In this document: positions 33,220 to 43,594 of the stretch, one piece after another | Layout of the letters: every line of letters begins with the position of its first letter | Numbering within the stretch: the stretch's first letter is position 1 | NCBI GenBank assembly: GCA_902728285.1 | Contig: CACVBU010000508.1 | Span: 203,926-267,925 of the forward strand | DNA from: Clytia hemisphaerica | Lineage: Eukaryota > Cnidaria > Hydrozoa > Leptothecata > Clytiidae | Length of the DNA stretch: 64,000 nt | Direction: 5' to 3' | Translations under genes and position numbers: made by a program | The notes under the pieces: generated by a model | Told to the model about the DNA's origin: nothing | Database searches by the model: none | What the model saw: only the letters and a program-made list of their open reading frames with translations

Positions 33220-36200
33220 GTGAGTAATTATTTGATTGTTATCGTTAGAATATTTGTCGGTGAAATATTGCTTAAGAAAAATTGACCAACCCGGTTTTCT
33301 TTTTGAAAACCACGCATATACTCTTAGGTGCCAAATAAACGCCACCCCCCCCCCGTTTATTAATTTTTACAAGAATATTTTCAGTTGACAAAAAGAAGTC
33401 CCCTTATTTTGCTCCAAAAAGCCTAATTTTAGCCTATTATTTACCTTATGGGTTTTCAGAGGTACAATTTCCAACCCCACCGGCAATTAGGTCCCCCTGT
33501 TTATAAAGATTTCGAAAATTTTCTAACCCCCATCCCCCCCATTTATTTGGCACCTAAGAGTATGCCGGTCATGCGTTTCGGATATTGTATAAGATGCTTC
33601 ATTCCACATTCATAAGTTTTTTCTTTCTCTAGCCACAAACTCAATGGTTATAATAGCATGGCACTTTTTCTCCCTGCTTTTCTTCTGTTCCTCACCATAA
33701 TGGTCTCAAAATTGGAACCTGGTAAACAATACAACGAAAATTAGCCAAATATCATGGTACACTATATCAAGTAAAACACGTGCAAAGATTAAACCTTTAA
33801 ACTTGTACATTATGAAAATGTTCTACATTTATACTAAAGGCGTTCTTCCAGCTTTCCTTTGTAAATGTTTTCTAATGATATTTTCAAACCATAGATGCAC
33901 CAGACCTGGTCATGGACATTCGCTTATTCAAACAGAGCATCAAAGTGGACACACATCCTCTCCATCATTTACGTTGTTCCTTCGAAGAAAGATGCCTTTC
34001 ACCTGAGGTGGATAATATTTGGGGTAGAAGTGGTTTCCATAACAGACACTTGTTAAAATTTACATCAAGGTAAGAGTTTAAGTATGTTCTTAATTTGCGA
34101 CCGAAGTCGTACCGAAGGTTGACCCTTTTCCCTTGTACAAAATGATGAAATACATTTGACAAACCTTGAGCACCACAGCTCTATCATATAGCTATACTCT
34201 ATACTGTCGTTATGTCTTTTATATTTCTGAGGCAAAATTTGCTTTGACCACTTCTTGTCGAATCTTGTTAAGTTCTCCTGTGAGACTAACCATTATATTT
34301 TTCACTTTAGGTTCTTAAACAAAGGAGCGGTAACATTTCGACCACACATCGATAAATCATCATGGCAATGGCACCAATGTCATGAACATTACCATTCAAT
34401 GGAAACATTCGCCATCTATGATTTGATCGGTAAGATATTCGATTCCGCATTGGGCTGTTCCAAAAAACTTCCATACAGGGGGGTGGACGAACCTTTTCAA
34501 GTCAAAAAAAAATTCTTGGAAATGTGTGGATACCCCTGGAAAATAGCAAAATTTGCAAAAATGACCCTGGAAAAATTATTTTCATCTTTTAAAGGTGATG
34601 GTGGACGAACTAATATCAGTCGTTTACCCCCTGGAAGCTTAAGAATAGCTTTTACCCCCTGGAAACATGAAAAACACTCCCCCATCCCCCTGTATGGTTA
34701 TAACCAAAATGGAAGGGTCCATTTTCGTAAACTTATTTCGACTGGATACCTAGGCTGTAAACCTTGTTTTTATTTTTGATGTTTCTGGTTTACCGCTTGG
34801 TGTTCTTAAGAGATTTACATTTCAATATCAGAAGTTAGCGCATGCGTGTTTTGTCGGTTGATTGCCCTGGGTTCGAGGGTGGCAAAGACCCAGAATTACC
34901 AAACAACTCTTTGGGCTATAGCTTACTAAGGTTGAACGATGGCAAAAACCTTTATCTGTGAGTGCTTCAATACAGTGACGCCTCATATTTGGCCTCACTA
35001 TATCCTTTAACCTGGTACCCTTACCCGTACCCGTATCCTTTTCGTGCAGATTTTGTTGGAAATATTTACAGAAGTACTACAATCAATGCAATGATATATT
35101 GGCACCAGCCTCAAAAAAACACTGGATTTATTCACTTCCCTCTCCTAAATCTCCTCCCCCTAATTTCAATGGTTGAAGAAGAAGAAGGCGACAGGGCTGC
35201 AGACTCAACCATTGAAGCTTGCGGGGGGGAGGGGAAATAAGTTTTAACATAAAAAATCAGTGTTTACTGCCAAATATTATTGCAGTGATTGTAGAAACAC
35301 GATTGGTCGATTATAAATTTAAGAAAACATTTTCTCTTTTCGAATTATATCAGATAACAACGGTTACCGTATTGCGCATGGGCAGAAAGCCAGTTTTTGT
35401 TTAGAAGATTCTGACTGCGAACCAGGATACAAGAAGAATTTCAATTGTACTGATAAAGGTGACCAGGGTATTACTGTCAATTGTGCTGATAATTACAGTA
35501 ATCGAATTGATTGCCAATGGATAGATGTTACAAATGTACCCTTTGGAAATTACTCCTTGAGAGTTGATGCTAACCCTTTAAGGAATGTTACCGAAAGTGA
35601 TTGGTTGAATAATAGAGCAGTCTGTGAAATCGGATATTTTAATCGCGATGATATTATTGTGAGAGGTTGCACGACAGGTATGCTCTTCTATTGGGCTCTT
35701 CCAGAAAATGTTCGTACATGGGGGGTAGAAGATATAGTGTCCGGGGGATAGTGAAAAATCCACAACATTTGCCTTGTCCAGGAGGTAAACTTGCTCTGTT
35801 TGGGGGTAATTTTGCTCTGTTTGAGGATAATTTGGATGTCCAGGGGTCAACTGATGTTTGTCCGGGGGGGGGGGGGGTTGGACCTGCTGTCCAGGGGGTA
35901 AATTTTCAAAAAATGTTATGTCCTACACCCCCCATATTCAAAATATTTCTGTATGAGCCCATTTCTATTATCTTTGATAATAGCATCGACACTACTATCC
36001 AGTGAAGTTCCCTTCACTAATGCTAGCTTCACTGTTCTTCTGGACAAAGCTTAAGGCTTGGTTACAGATCATTGAGTTTAAAGCCCGAAGGGCTAGAGGA
36101 AAAACTTTAAGCCTTCTCAGGCAAGAAAAAGTGAAGCCACTTATTTCCTACCCAAAACGCACCGTAATCATGACCACGGATTTTATCTAGGGCCTCCTTT

Positions 36201-36642
36201 TTTTTGAGGACTGCATTTTTTTAAATCTAGCGATAGATATTAGTTTCAATCCGGCGTTTTGTGTAAATGCCACGCCTGGGTTTCTGGATGGGAAATAAAT
36301 GATTTCAATTCCCATCCAGGAGTCTCAAGTCTAGCCCTTCGGGCTTGGAAGTCAATGATACAGCCTGATGTTCTTTATATAGTTTGTTCTTATGAAAAAA
36401 ACGAGTATTTATTTTTAGATCCTTGTTATCAAGAATCGTTTGGTGGAAATTCTTTTGGTCATTGTTGTCAATTTCCATTCGTGTACAATGGACAATTACA
36501 TTATCAATGTATACAAAAGAACAATAGTTCTGAGAACAATGGAAACAATAGCGAATTAAACAATGAAAATAGATCTTGGTGTTCGACCACTAATGATTTC
36601 GATCAGGATGGAAAATGGGGATATTGTAGTGAAAAAATCTGA
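33091..36642 (+). CDS. LOXL: Lysyl oxidase-like protein, 3' part: SRCR - LOX - fibronectin type II (5 exons, 322 aa visible)
   Basis: Secreted copper amine oxidase that oxidises peptidyl lysine in collagen/elastin-type matrix. Exons 33091-33219, 33895-34069, 34311-34429, 35354-35677 and 36419-36642 join in frame (phases 1, 2, 1, 1). Exon 1 holds the C-terminal half of an SRCR domain (FDVRCKGSESELSECSY). Exons 2-4 hold the LOX domain: YAPDLVMDIRLF, the copper motif WQWHQCHEHYHSM, GQKASFCLED with the cofactor Lys, and NYSNRIDCQW with the cofactor Tyr. All catalytic residues are present. Exon 5 encodes an FN2 domain (CQFPFVYNGQLHYQC ... WCSTTNDFDQDGKWGYC) with an Asn/Ser-rich insert, then TGA. 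SRCR plus LOX is known from LOXL2/3/4; the FN2 tail is unusual. Upstream exons (signal peptide, first SRCR half) were not found. Confidence 0.9.
33321..33560. mobile_element. TA-flanked MITE, CTCTTAGG family, copy 2
   Basis: Ends CTCTTAGGTGCCAAATAAAC and its inverted counterpart, flanked by TA. Interior homologous to 1794-2078. It lies in the first visible LOX-like intron. Confidence 0.78.
33895..34069 (+). CDS. LOXL: LOX-like exon: start of catalytic domain
   Basis: Encodes YAPDLVMDIRLFKQS, HHLRCSFEERCLSPE and RHLLKFTSR. Acceptor AACCATAG, donor TCAAG/GTAAGA. Confidence 0.92.
34311..34429 (+). CDS. LOXL: LOX-like exon: copper-binding motif
   Basis: Encodes TFRPHIDKSSWQWHQCHEH and YHSMETFAIYDLI, the His cluster that binds copper. 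Acceptor TTCACTTTAG, donor ATCG/GTAAGA. Confidence 0.95.
35354..35677 (+). CDS. LOXL: LOX-like exon: cofactor lysine and tyrosine
   Basis: Encodes GYRIAHGQKASFCLEDSDCE, GDQGITVNCADNYSN, RIDCQWIDVTNVPFGNYSL and the conserved Cys-rich end. The Lys and Tyr that form lysyl tyrosylquinone are both present. Confidence 0.95.
36081..36346. mobile_element. AAGCCCGAAGGGCTAGA element, copy B
   Basis: Ends AAGCCCGAAGGGCTAGA and TCTAGCCCTTCGGGCTT. A perfect 11-bp hairpin, CTGGATGGGAA with TTCCCATCCAG (36284-36294 and 36309-36319), ends 10 nt before the right TCTAG. The inverted similarity extends outward (ATCATTGAG / TCAATGAT). It lies in the last LOX-like intron. Confidence 0.78.
36362..36404. mobile_element. 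Remnant end of a CACGYTTTTTTATAAGAA MITE
   Basis: GATGTTCTTTATATAGTTTG and TTCTTATGAAAAAAACGAG match the right ends of 36659-36907 and 59008-59245. The remnant sits directly upstream of the acceptor of the FN2 exon. Confidence 0.55.
36419..36642 (+). CDS. LOXL: LOX-like last exon: fibronectin type II domain and stop
   Basis: Acceptor TTTATTTTTAG. Encodes CYQESFGGNSFGHC, then CQFPFVYNGQLHYQC, an Asn/Ser-rich insert of about 21 residues, and WCSTTNDFDQDGKWGYC, matching the FN2 consensus cysteines and aromatic residues. TGA at 36640-36642. Confidence 0.88.
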
Positions 36643-36658
36643 AAAGGAAATTTACATA

Positions 36659-36907
36659 CACGTTTTTTTAATAAGAACATCTATAATTTTTGAAGCCTAC
36701 AAATGTTCTTAAATTTTTGGGTTTCAAGCCTAAAAATGTTCTTAAAATGTTCTTATTTTAACCATTTTGCGACCATTTTTACCCATTTTCCTAGGAAAAC
36801 GGGTGTATTTGAGTCTGCAAAGCTTTAAAATGTTCTTACCTTGTTCTTAGCATTTTGGCCATCGAAGCCTTATGTTCTATATAGTTTGTTCTTATAAAAG
36901 AAACGTG
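36659..36907. mobile_element. CACGYTTTTTTATAAGAA MITE, copy 3, TA duplication
   Basis: CACGTTTTTTTAATAAGAAC and inverted CACGTTTCTTTTATAAGAAC ends, bounded by TA on both sides. It starts only 17 bp after the LOX-like stop codon, so it may sit in the 3' UTR of that gene. Confidence 0.78.
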
Positions 36908-37439
36908 TATGACTAACATTTTAGCCAGTAACAAAGCTTTGCTCTCCACTCTTTTTTTATAAGAATCAGTAAATTGTTCTTGAGGTTCAGCTATTCTTTT
37001 TTTTCAGGCAATTTGAATCTTATTCTTATTTTTAGGGATATAACAGGCTTTATACCCGATTTTACTACTTTGACCCTAAACGTGTTCCCAATTCAGAAAT
37101 TCCAAGCTCACACTGCACTAAAACTGTTTTAAGAATTGTATCATAAAGAAAAGATTGTGCCTTACAAAACACGACAGCATTGTGACACAGTTGTATCGTT
37201 GTTGATAGATAGGAAAATTATAGATGTGGAAAGAAATTAATATATAATGTATAAAATACTAATTTTCGTTTTGATTTTAAAAATTTACGAGTTGTCCACA
37301 ATCCCATCATTGAACACCAAACAGGGGGTTTGGTGTTATATCGAAAATTCGGTCATATTAGTACCAGATGTACTAAATAAAAGTATTTTTTGTAAACCAC
37401 AACGTCACTAAACATCGTGTTGACTAAGTTTTAAGTACT

Positions 37440-37510
37440 GTTCCGAACTGCCCTGAACCAAAATATTTATGATTATAAAAAGTAATGGTCCTAATACACT
37501 TCCTTGTCGT
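37440..37510 (-). pseudogene. LINE reverse transcriptase fragment, part 2
   Basis: Minus-strand translation gives RQGSVLGPLLFIIIN, the conserved RT motif that should follow the block at 38260-38449. The two are separated by the inverted-repeat element at 37511-38259. Confidence 0.65.
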
Positions 37511-38259
37511 AAAAATGGTTTAGAGATGAAGTTTTGCACAAAGGTCCAGGAACATGTCAGGAATCACCAAAAAAAAAGCCCCACCCCAATGAAGATGGGA
37601 ACACCCTCTCCATAATGGCGGACATGGCACTTTTTTCTACAATTAATCAAGGGACCCTTGATAACTAATTTTTAATTGTTTTCAAATGTCAAAAATAATT
37701 AGACAGGGAGATTCATCTCGATGAGTAGATAAAGAAAATGGGGTCACTTTTTAAAACGCTTATTTTTGCTGAGTCAGCAGTTTTTTTCGAATTTAAAATC
37801 GTTATATCTCGCCAACAGTTGGTTTTAACATACTAAACCATATACTTTTCTGAAAGCCCATGATCAGGGCTACATGACTAGCTCATCGACGTTCCAATTT
37901 ATCTATATCAGTGAAAATGCTGACGTCATCAAAATCGTCATTTTTTGGACTTTAGAGGTCATATCTTGGGATCACGTGGTCCAAATTTCAAAAGTGACCC
38001 CATTTTCTTTATCTACCCATCGAGATGAATCTTCCTGTCTAGTTATTTTTGACATTTGAAAGCAATTGAAAATTGATTAATTGTAGAAAAAAGTACTATG
38101 TCCGCCATTATGGATTTGAGAATGTTCCCATCTTCCTGGGGGTGGGGCTTTTCTTTTGGTGATTCCTGACATATCCCTGGACCTCTGTGCAAAATTTCAT
38201 CTCTACACCATATTTGTCCCGGTTTTGACAGTTTATGACGTAATTCTACCTGACTATAT
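37511..38259. mobile_element. Inverted-repeat element inserted in a LINE fragment
   Basis: Arms of about 250 bp: left begins GGTTTAGAGATGAAGTTTTG, right (inverted) GGTGTAGAGATGAAATTTTG. Both continue through GTCAGGAATCACCAAAA and ATGTCCGCCATTATGG-type blocks. It splits a LINE open frame. Exact ends are uncertain by about 10-50 bp on the right; a TA target duplication is possible. Confidence 0.65.
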
Positions 38260-38449
38260 ACCGCTGATTACATCGTCTAGCTTTGAGTGAGATTTACTTT
38301 CACTAGTTGCTTTCGTCCCTTGAGAAAAGATGTTATCCAATTCTTGGTTGTTCCAGTGATTCCATATCCTTATAATTTTTTGCAAAGTCGGCCATGGGGC
38401 ACAGTATCAAACACTTTCGCGAAATCAAAAAATATATGCAGTCGACGAC
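38260..38449 (-). pseudogene. LINE reverse transcriptase fragment, part 1
   Basis: Minus-strand translation contains FDFAKVFDTVPHGRLCKKL and GYGITG, NWITSFLKGRK, typical of RT palm motifs, with a stop between them. It ends at the foldback insertion at 38450. Confidence 0.7.
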
Positions 38450-39463
38450 GCAAATTTTTTTTCCGTAGACGGGCGGAAATATCTTTAATGGTCGGAAATA
38501 TCATAGCGCAATGGTCGGAAATATCATTTGATGGTCGGAAATATCTTTAGATGGTCGGAAATATCCCAAACTCTGAAAATTTGAAAATTCAATGGTCGGA
38601 AATATCATAGCGTAATGGTCGGAAATATCATTTGATGGTCGGAAATATCTTTTGATGGTCGGAAATATCATTTGATGGTCGGAAATATCATTTGATGGTC
38701 GGAAATATCCAAAACTCTAAAAATTTGAAAATTTAATGGTCGGAAATATCCTGCGCTTTTAAAAATGCTTCATCAGCAAAAAAAATGTAGACAAAAAAGT
38801 GCTGGATGCACTGTAAAGGTTCGATTTTGGGAGCCAAATTTTCCGCCGAACAGTCGTTTTCAGATCGAGTGCCCCCCCCCCCGGGGTAAGGTCTAGAATG
38901 GGAGGGTGTCCGGGTAGGGTTAGGACTAGCTTTAGGGTGATTTGAGAGCAGTGGGGGCTAGAGGAGGAAAGGATATACAAAATACAAGAAATAAACAAGA
39001 GTCGTGTTTGAATAAAAAGGTCAATACCACTTTCTCTCCCTAAAAAGCTGTCTACGTCTTGTGTAAAATAATGTATAAAACAGTTCTCAGATAGTGTCCA
39101 AATAAATTAAAATAAAAAACTACTCTTGTCTGGCACACATAACAAGTTGGCCACACCACACCACCTTTGCTACCATTTTTGTTTACATTTTTTTTGCTGA
39201 TAAAGCATTTTTAAAAGCGCGGGATATTTCCGACCATTAAATTTTCAAATTTTTAGAGTTTTGGATATTTCCGACCATCAAATGATATTTCCGACCATTA
39301 CGCTATGATATTCCCGACCATTAAATTTTCAAATTTTCAGAGTTTGGGATATTTCCGACCATCAAAAGATATTTCCGACCATCAAATGATATTTCCGACC
39401 ATTGCGCTATGATATTTCCGACCATTAAAGATATTTCCGCCCGTCTACGGAAAAAAAATTTGC
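38450..39463. mobile_element. Foldback element 2 with tandem-unit arms and 9-bp target duplication
   Basis: Flanked by GTCGACGAC at 38441-38449 and 39464-39472. Ends GCAAATTTTTTTTCCGTAGA and its reverse complement. Arms (about 330 bp left, about 270 bp right) are runs of TGGTCGGAAATATC, about 12 units left and 9 right, mostly 20-23 bp apart. The core (about 38790-39180) is unrelated and includes a long C run. It has no coding frame. The target is inside a LINE RT fragment. Confidence 0.85.
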
Positions 39464-39472
39464 GTCGACGAC

Positions 39473-39545
39473 GCAAATTTTTTTTCCGTAGACGGGCGGA
39501 AATATCTTTAGTGGTCGGAAATATCTTTTGATGGTCGGAAATATC
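39473..39545. repeat. Extra partial arm of the foldback family
   Basis: Directly after the second target duplication, sequence restarts as GCAAATTTTTTTTCCGTAGA in the left-arm orientation with three TGGTCGG/GGGCGG AAATATC units, then ends abruptly. It is either a second, truncated insertion at the same site or a product of unequal exchange. Confidence 0.7.
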
Positions 39546-39828
39546 ACTTTCAAAATCGTGGCGCGGGCCCTGTATGTACGTCAGTATTTGAGTGACAGTA
39601 GAACGTCTTATTTCTACTATGTCTGAATTAGCCGTCTAGCTTGCTAGACTACGATCTTGTCGTCAATAATTTCCTCGGTCCTGTTTGGAAAATCAGGGCC
39701 TTCACCTTCTGGTGAAAACACTGCAGAACTGTTTTGGAGAGTATTCGCCTTTTCATGATCTTCGTGTCGCAGGGGTGATTTATCTTTTGGTGTTTTCATT
39801 TGCTGCTCTCAGGAAATTAATTTACTCA

Positions 39829-41175
39829 TTTATAATAATAATAATATTGTTTTACAAATTCGCAGGCCACCGTGCGTACACATGGGCCTCTATGAATCGC
39901 TCATACATTTTGGGTTAATTATTTACATTGTTAATATAGACAGGTATGCAACAATAGTGACACTTTCAATCATATTCAAACTTTTTAGCTTTCCAGGCCA
40001 CACTAAGGGTCTCTTTAAATTCTTCCACTGAGGATGAGTTGACTACTTTAGAAGGCAAACTATTCCACTGCTTAATGCCCCGATAGTATAGGGAGTTACT
40101 CTGCGGACCGCGAACACCATCGTTCCCAAAGATTACTACTAATTCAGAGTCGTGCGTTCTCATAGGTCTCCCTCGCTGGTTACATTTCTTAGGGATGCAA
40201 GATTTGTCATAGTAGTTTAGATGTTTAAAGATCTCAACCATGTCACTTACCTCGCGTCTGTATTTTAGACTAGTTATTCCGATTCTTTGCATTCGATTTT
40301 CATAGCTTAGCTGTCCACATGTCTCAACTGTTTTAGATGCGCGTCGCTGAACACCTTCTATCAATCTCGCGTGTTTTTTCAGTTTTGGTGACCAGATAAC
40401 CTGGGCGTATTCTAAGTGTGGTCTGACAAATGTTACGTACAGTTTTCGAAACAGTTCTGGAGTGAGGTACGTGAAGGTCCGCTTGATAAGACCAGCCATC
40501 GAATTAGCTTTTTTCACCTGATTTGATATGTGTTGGTTTGTATTACTAGTGCATCCTCAACTGATTCCACTTTATTGACGAGTTTGGTGTCGTCAGCAAA
40601 AAGGAATAGTTTTGACTTAACGGATTCTGGTAGATCGTTGATATAGAGAACGAAAAGGGTAGGCCCTAGGACACTACCTTGAGGTACTCCACTGAGCACT
40701 GCTTTTGTACACCGATTCAACTCCGTTTACTTTGACAATCTGGGATCGATCCTTCAGGAAGTCTTTGATCCATTCAAGCAACTTGTTTTTTATCCCATAT
40801 GCTTCCAGTTTGATTAGGAGACGTTGATGAGGAACTGAGTCGAATGCTTTTGCAAAGTCAAAGTATATTGCGTCTACGGCTTTACCGTTTCCAATATCTA
40901 CGGTGCAAGCATCTAGGTAGTTTAGTAATTGTGTTACAGTTGACCGGTGGTTGATGAAGCCATGTTGTTTGCTAGATAGTAATTTCTCTTGATCAAGATA
41001 TGTCATAATATGGGTTTTGAGAATATTTTCCATTATTTGGCAAACTATAGATGTTAAACTGGTTGGACGATAATTTTCTGCTATGTTTTTGTTTCCTTTT
41101 TTATAGACAGGTGATACGTTTGCAAGCTTCCAGTCCTTCGGACTATCCCCTTTGAAGGTTTGAAAACTCTTCTTT
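39829..41175 (-). mobile_element. 5'-truncated non-LTR retrotransposon (LINE) with broken reverse transcriptase
   Basis: Minus-strand frames 41033-40674, 40720-40514 and 40517-39966 carry RT motifs in order: WKLANVSPVYKKGN and [53 protein letters not shown], then the C-terminal region (FVRPHLEYAQVIWSP). A one-base shift lies between frames 1 and 2. About 60-70 codons between FADD and [12 protein letters not shown] are missing. The 3' end is an ATT microsatellite near 39832-39850, as in many CR1/L2-type LINEs. Decayed and not mobile. Confidence 0.88.
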
Positions 41176-42540
41176 ATCTCTTAAAAATGTCTTGAAAAGA
41201 CAAATGTCCATTCTGACCACTAGAACTTTGCTAGAACAAATTGTTCAGTTTAAAGGAGAAATTGTACTGCCAACATTTTATAACTCAATTAAACAAGTCT
41301 TCAGAAAACAAATGTCGATACAGTGCTCCATACGAAAGTAGCTTATTCTAAAAAAATGTAAAAATGTAAAAAGTTCAAAGAAAGTGATTAAAAATGCTCT
41401 TGGGGGATACTAAAAAACAATAAAAAGGTAAAATTACGGCAATAATTACATGACTGATCTTATTTAGGTTTTGCGCTCTTATCCTACGACGGGGTATTAT
41501 TTAGTCTGAATCGCAGACCTCTACAAAGCCACAAGTCTCCAAGCAAAGTCACTTATTAAGTTAAGGCCTGTATAGATAGACACTCTCATGGATAGTGGAA
41601 TATCGGTCTCCTTGGTCGCGCAAGGTAACACAAGTCTCCAAGCAAAGTTATCTTGCACGACCAAGGAGACCTATTTTGAATTGTTGGATCACAAGTGTAA
41701 TGAGAGCGCATAGAAATAAAGCATATGCACGTCTGACGCTTCAGAAAAGTAAGACTTGAAAGTCGGTCAATTTTCGAAATTTACCACAGTGAAGACTTTG
41801 ACGAATTGTTTAGATCTAACAATGCATGCACGTCAGACGCTTCGGAAATGTTGGACGTGAAAGTCCGTCAATTTCGAGTTTGACGGTAGTGAAAACCCGA
41901 CGATTTCAGGTCTACATACATTGCAAACTTGCCCCTTTTTACCAATATGTTATATATGAAAATCTTACTGTAAAATATTCTCCTTTTTGTCATTCTTTCA
42001 TTTCAGATATTTGCCCTTTTTGGCTAATATTTCTGGCAATAAGTGCTTAAAATAATAATGATATAATTATGCACTATCCCAAGGGCTTTTGATGTGTTCA
42101 ACAACACTCTATTCGGTGGGTGCGACGCCGGGTGACAGCTAGTATAATTACTAAAATCCAACTAAAGTCAACCTAACGAAAATTAAAGGTTGTCTAGCCA
42201 ATTTGGTTACTACATTGTTATTCTCAGTCGGGTTCAGCTTGGATATACTCTTAGCCAATATACTCTGTGATCCGTAGATTTGAACCTTAGGAATAATCCT
42301 GTAAATACTGGCAATTACATAAATGGAATTTTGAAATTCTTAGGGACTTGTGTTGCTTGATGTTATCTGAGATAATCAGCTTCTTTTAGTAGAACGATTA
42401 ACTTGTTTTTTTATATTACTTTCATCTATATTTAGCCTGGGAATCCAAGCTCATAATCTTAGAGAAAACAAAAAATACCTCACCTCACAAAGTTCTAAGA
42501 TTATAGAGCTTGGTGTAGGTAGATTAGTCTGACACAGAAT
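41176..42540. other. Non-coding, degenerate repeats
   Basis: Contains a direct repeat at about 41725-41880: two units with GCACGTCTGACGCTTC / GCACGTCAGACGCTTC and AAGTCGGTCAATTTTCGA / AAGTCCGTCAATTTCGAG. There is a pair of AAGTCTCCAAGCAAAGT strings near 41540 and 41634. No gene is supported. Confidence 0.45.
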
Positions 42541-42550
42541 GTATAAACAG

Positions 42551-42592
42551 TGTGTGTGTGTGTGTGTCTGTGTGTGTGTGTGTGTGTGTGTG
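42551..42592. repeat. GT dinucleotide microsatellite
   Basis: About 20 GT repeats with one TCTG interruption. The frames read through it are artefacts. Confidence 0.95.
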
Positions 42593-42602
42593 TACTTGCC
42601 CG

Positions 42603-42865
42603 ACCTACACTGTGGGGACACACGCAAGTATTTCCCCTACATTGTGGGGACATTTTGCACTGTGGGGACACACAAAATGTCCCCATAGTGCAAATAACGT
42701 TAAAAAGCATTTAAACCCCTCTGCGAGCCTCGTTTTGGTACTAAGAAAAAAATGTCCCCACAATGTTGTGTATCGTATTTTTGACATGAACTATACACAA
42801 TCCAGATTTAAAAATTTTGCACTGTGGGGACATCCTAGATGGAGTGTGTGTGCACTGTGGGGACA
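42603..42865. repeat. Cluster of TGTGGGGACA motifs in both orientations
   Basis: CACTGTGGGGACA occurs at about 42608, 42658, 42821 and 42853, with variants ACATTGTGGGGACA and inverted TGTCCCCATAGTGCAA and TGTCCCCACAATG. Spacing is irregular, unlike a simple tandem array. It is probably the ends of small inverted-repeat elements. Confidence 0.6.
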
Positions 42866-43324
42866 AAATCCTGATTTTCTGGAAATCTGATTTTTAGGCT
42901 TTTGAGCATTATTCATTTTTTAAGTCTCAAGATGTTTATGTTATAGTTCCCTCCACACATAGTCGGCCTCCTTTAATCAATATCAACCATCACCTTCAAC
43001 TGAACTTCCTTAGACTATTGGGAGAGAAGCTTCCAGCAATTTCATGAAATATGACTAAAGATTTCCCTTTTCAAATGCCTTACCAAAAGATATACAACGT
43101 CGGCGATTTGGCCTTAAGAGGGTAGTATCTAGCTAGATTTGTTTTATTCTTCCTGATTAGATACACATGATCATCAAACATTCTTGATAAATGGATTCAA
43201 GGTTTCCATGAGCTTTATTAGGAAGATTGACGAAATGTATTTATTTGTGAAATCGGTTACACCGAGGCTATATTGGTATAGGAATAAGAACATGTTAATA
43301 CGTTAACTTCTAGCTATATTGAGA

Positions 43325-43594
43325 CTATTTGTAGACAATTATGAAGCTCAATAATATCACCATTGTGTTTAGCGACATAGCGACAATACCGAAAGCTTTA
43401 TGTAAATCTTTCATCAGCAGAACATTTGATAAATAATCTTTTTGTTGCACGCATGGGTATAAAACACGGAAATGTTTTTTTAAATAATTGGGTATAGTAT
43501 TCAAATAAAGACAAAATCTTTGGGAAGGGAAGCACTTTTTCATCCTTCTGGTGCTGTTTTCTATCTCGATTTGGAGGATTTCATCGGTCATCAT
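43325..43594 (-). CDS. Hypothetical small membrane protein or exon (89 codons), weak
   Basis: Open frame with a polar, Cys-containing N-terminal part and a C-terminal hydrophobic segment (AFGIVAMSLNTMVILLSF) suggestive of one membrane helix. There is no repeat origin that I can see and no family I recognise. It may be an exon of a larger gene or chance. Confidence 0.25.
   Translation of the reverse strand: MMTDEILQIEIENSTRRMKKCFPSQRFCLYLNTIPNYLKKHFRVLYPCVQQKDYLSNVLLMKDLHKAFGIVAMSLNTMVILLSFIIVYK

Noticed and set aside
34255..34779. 174-codon continuous frame across a LOX exon
   Set aside because: Only 34311-34429 is exon; the rest is intron read-through past the GTAAGA donor.
42501..42890. 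Val/Cys- and Thr/His-rich frames on both strands
   Set aside because: They read through the GT microsatellite and the TGTGGGGACA cluster.
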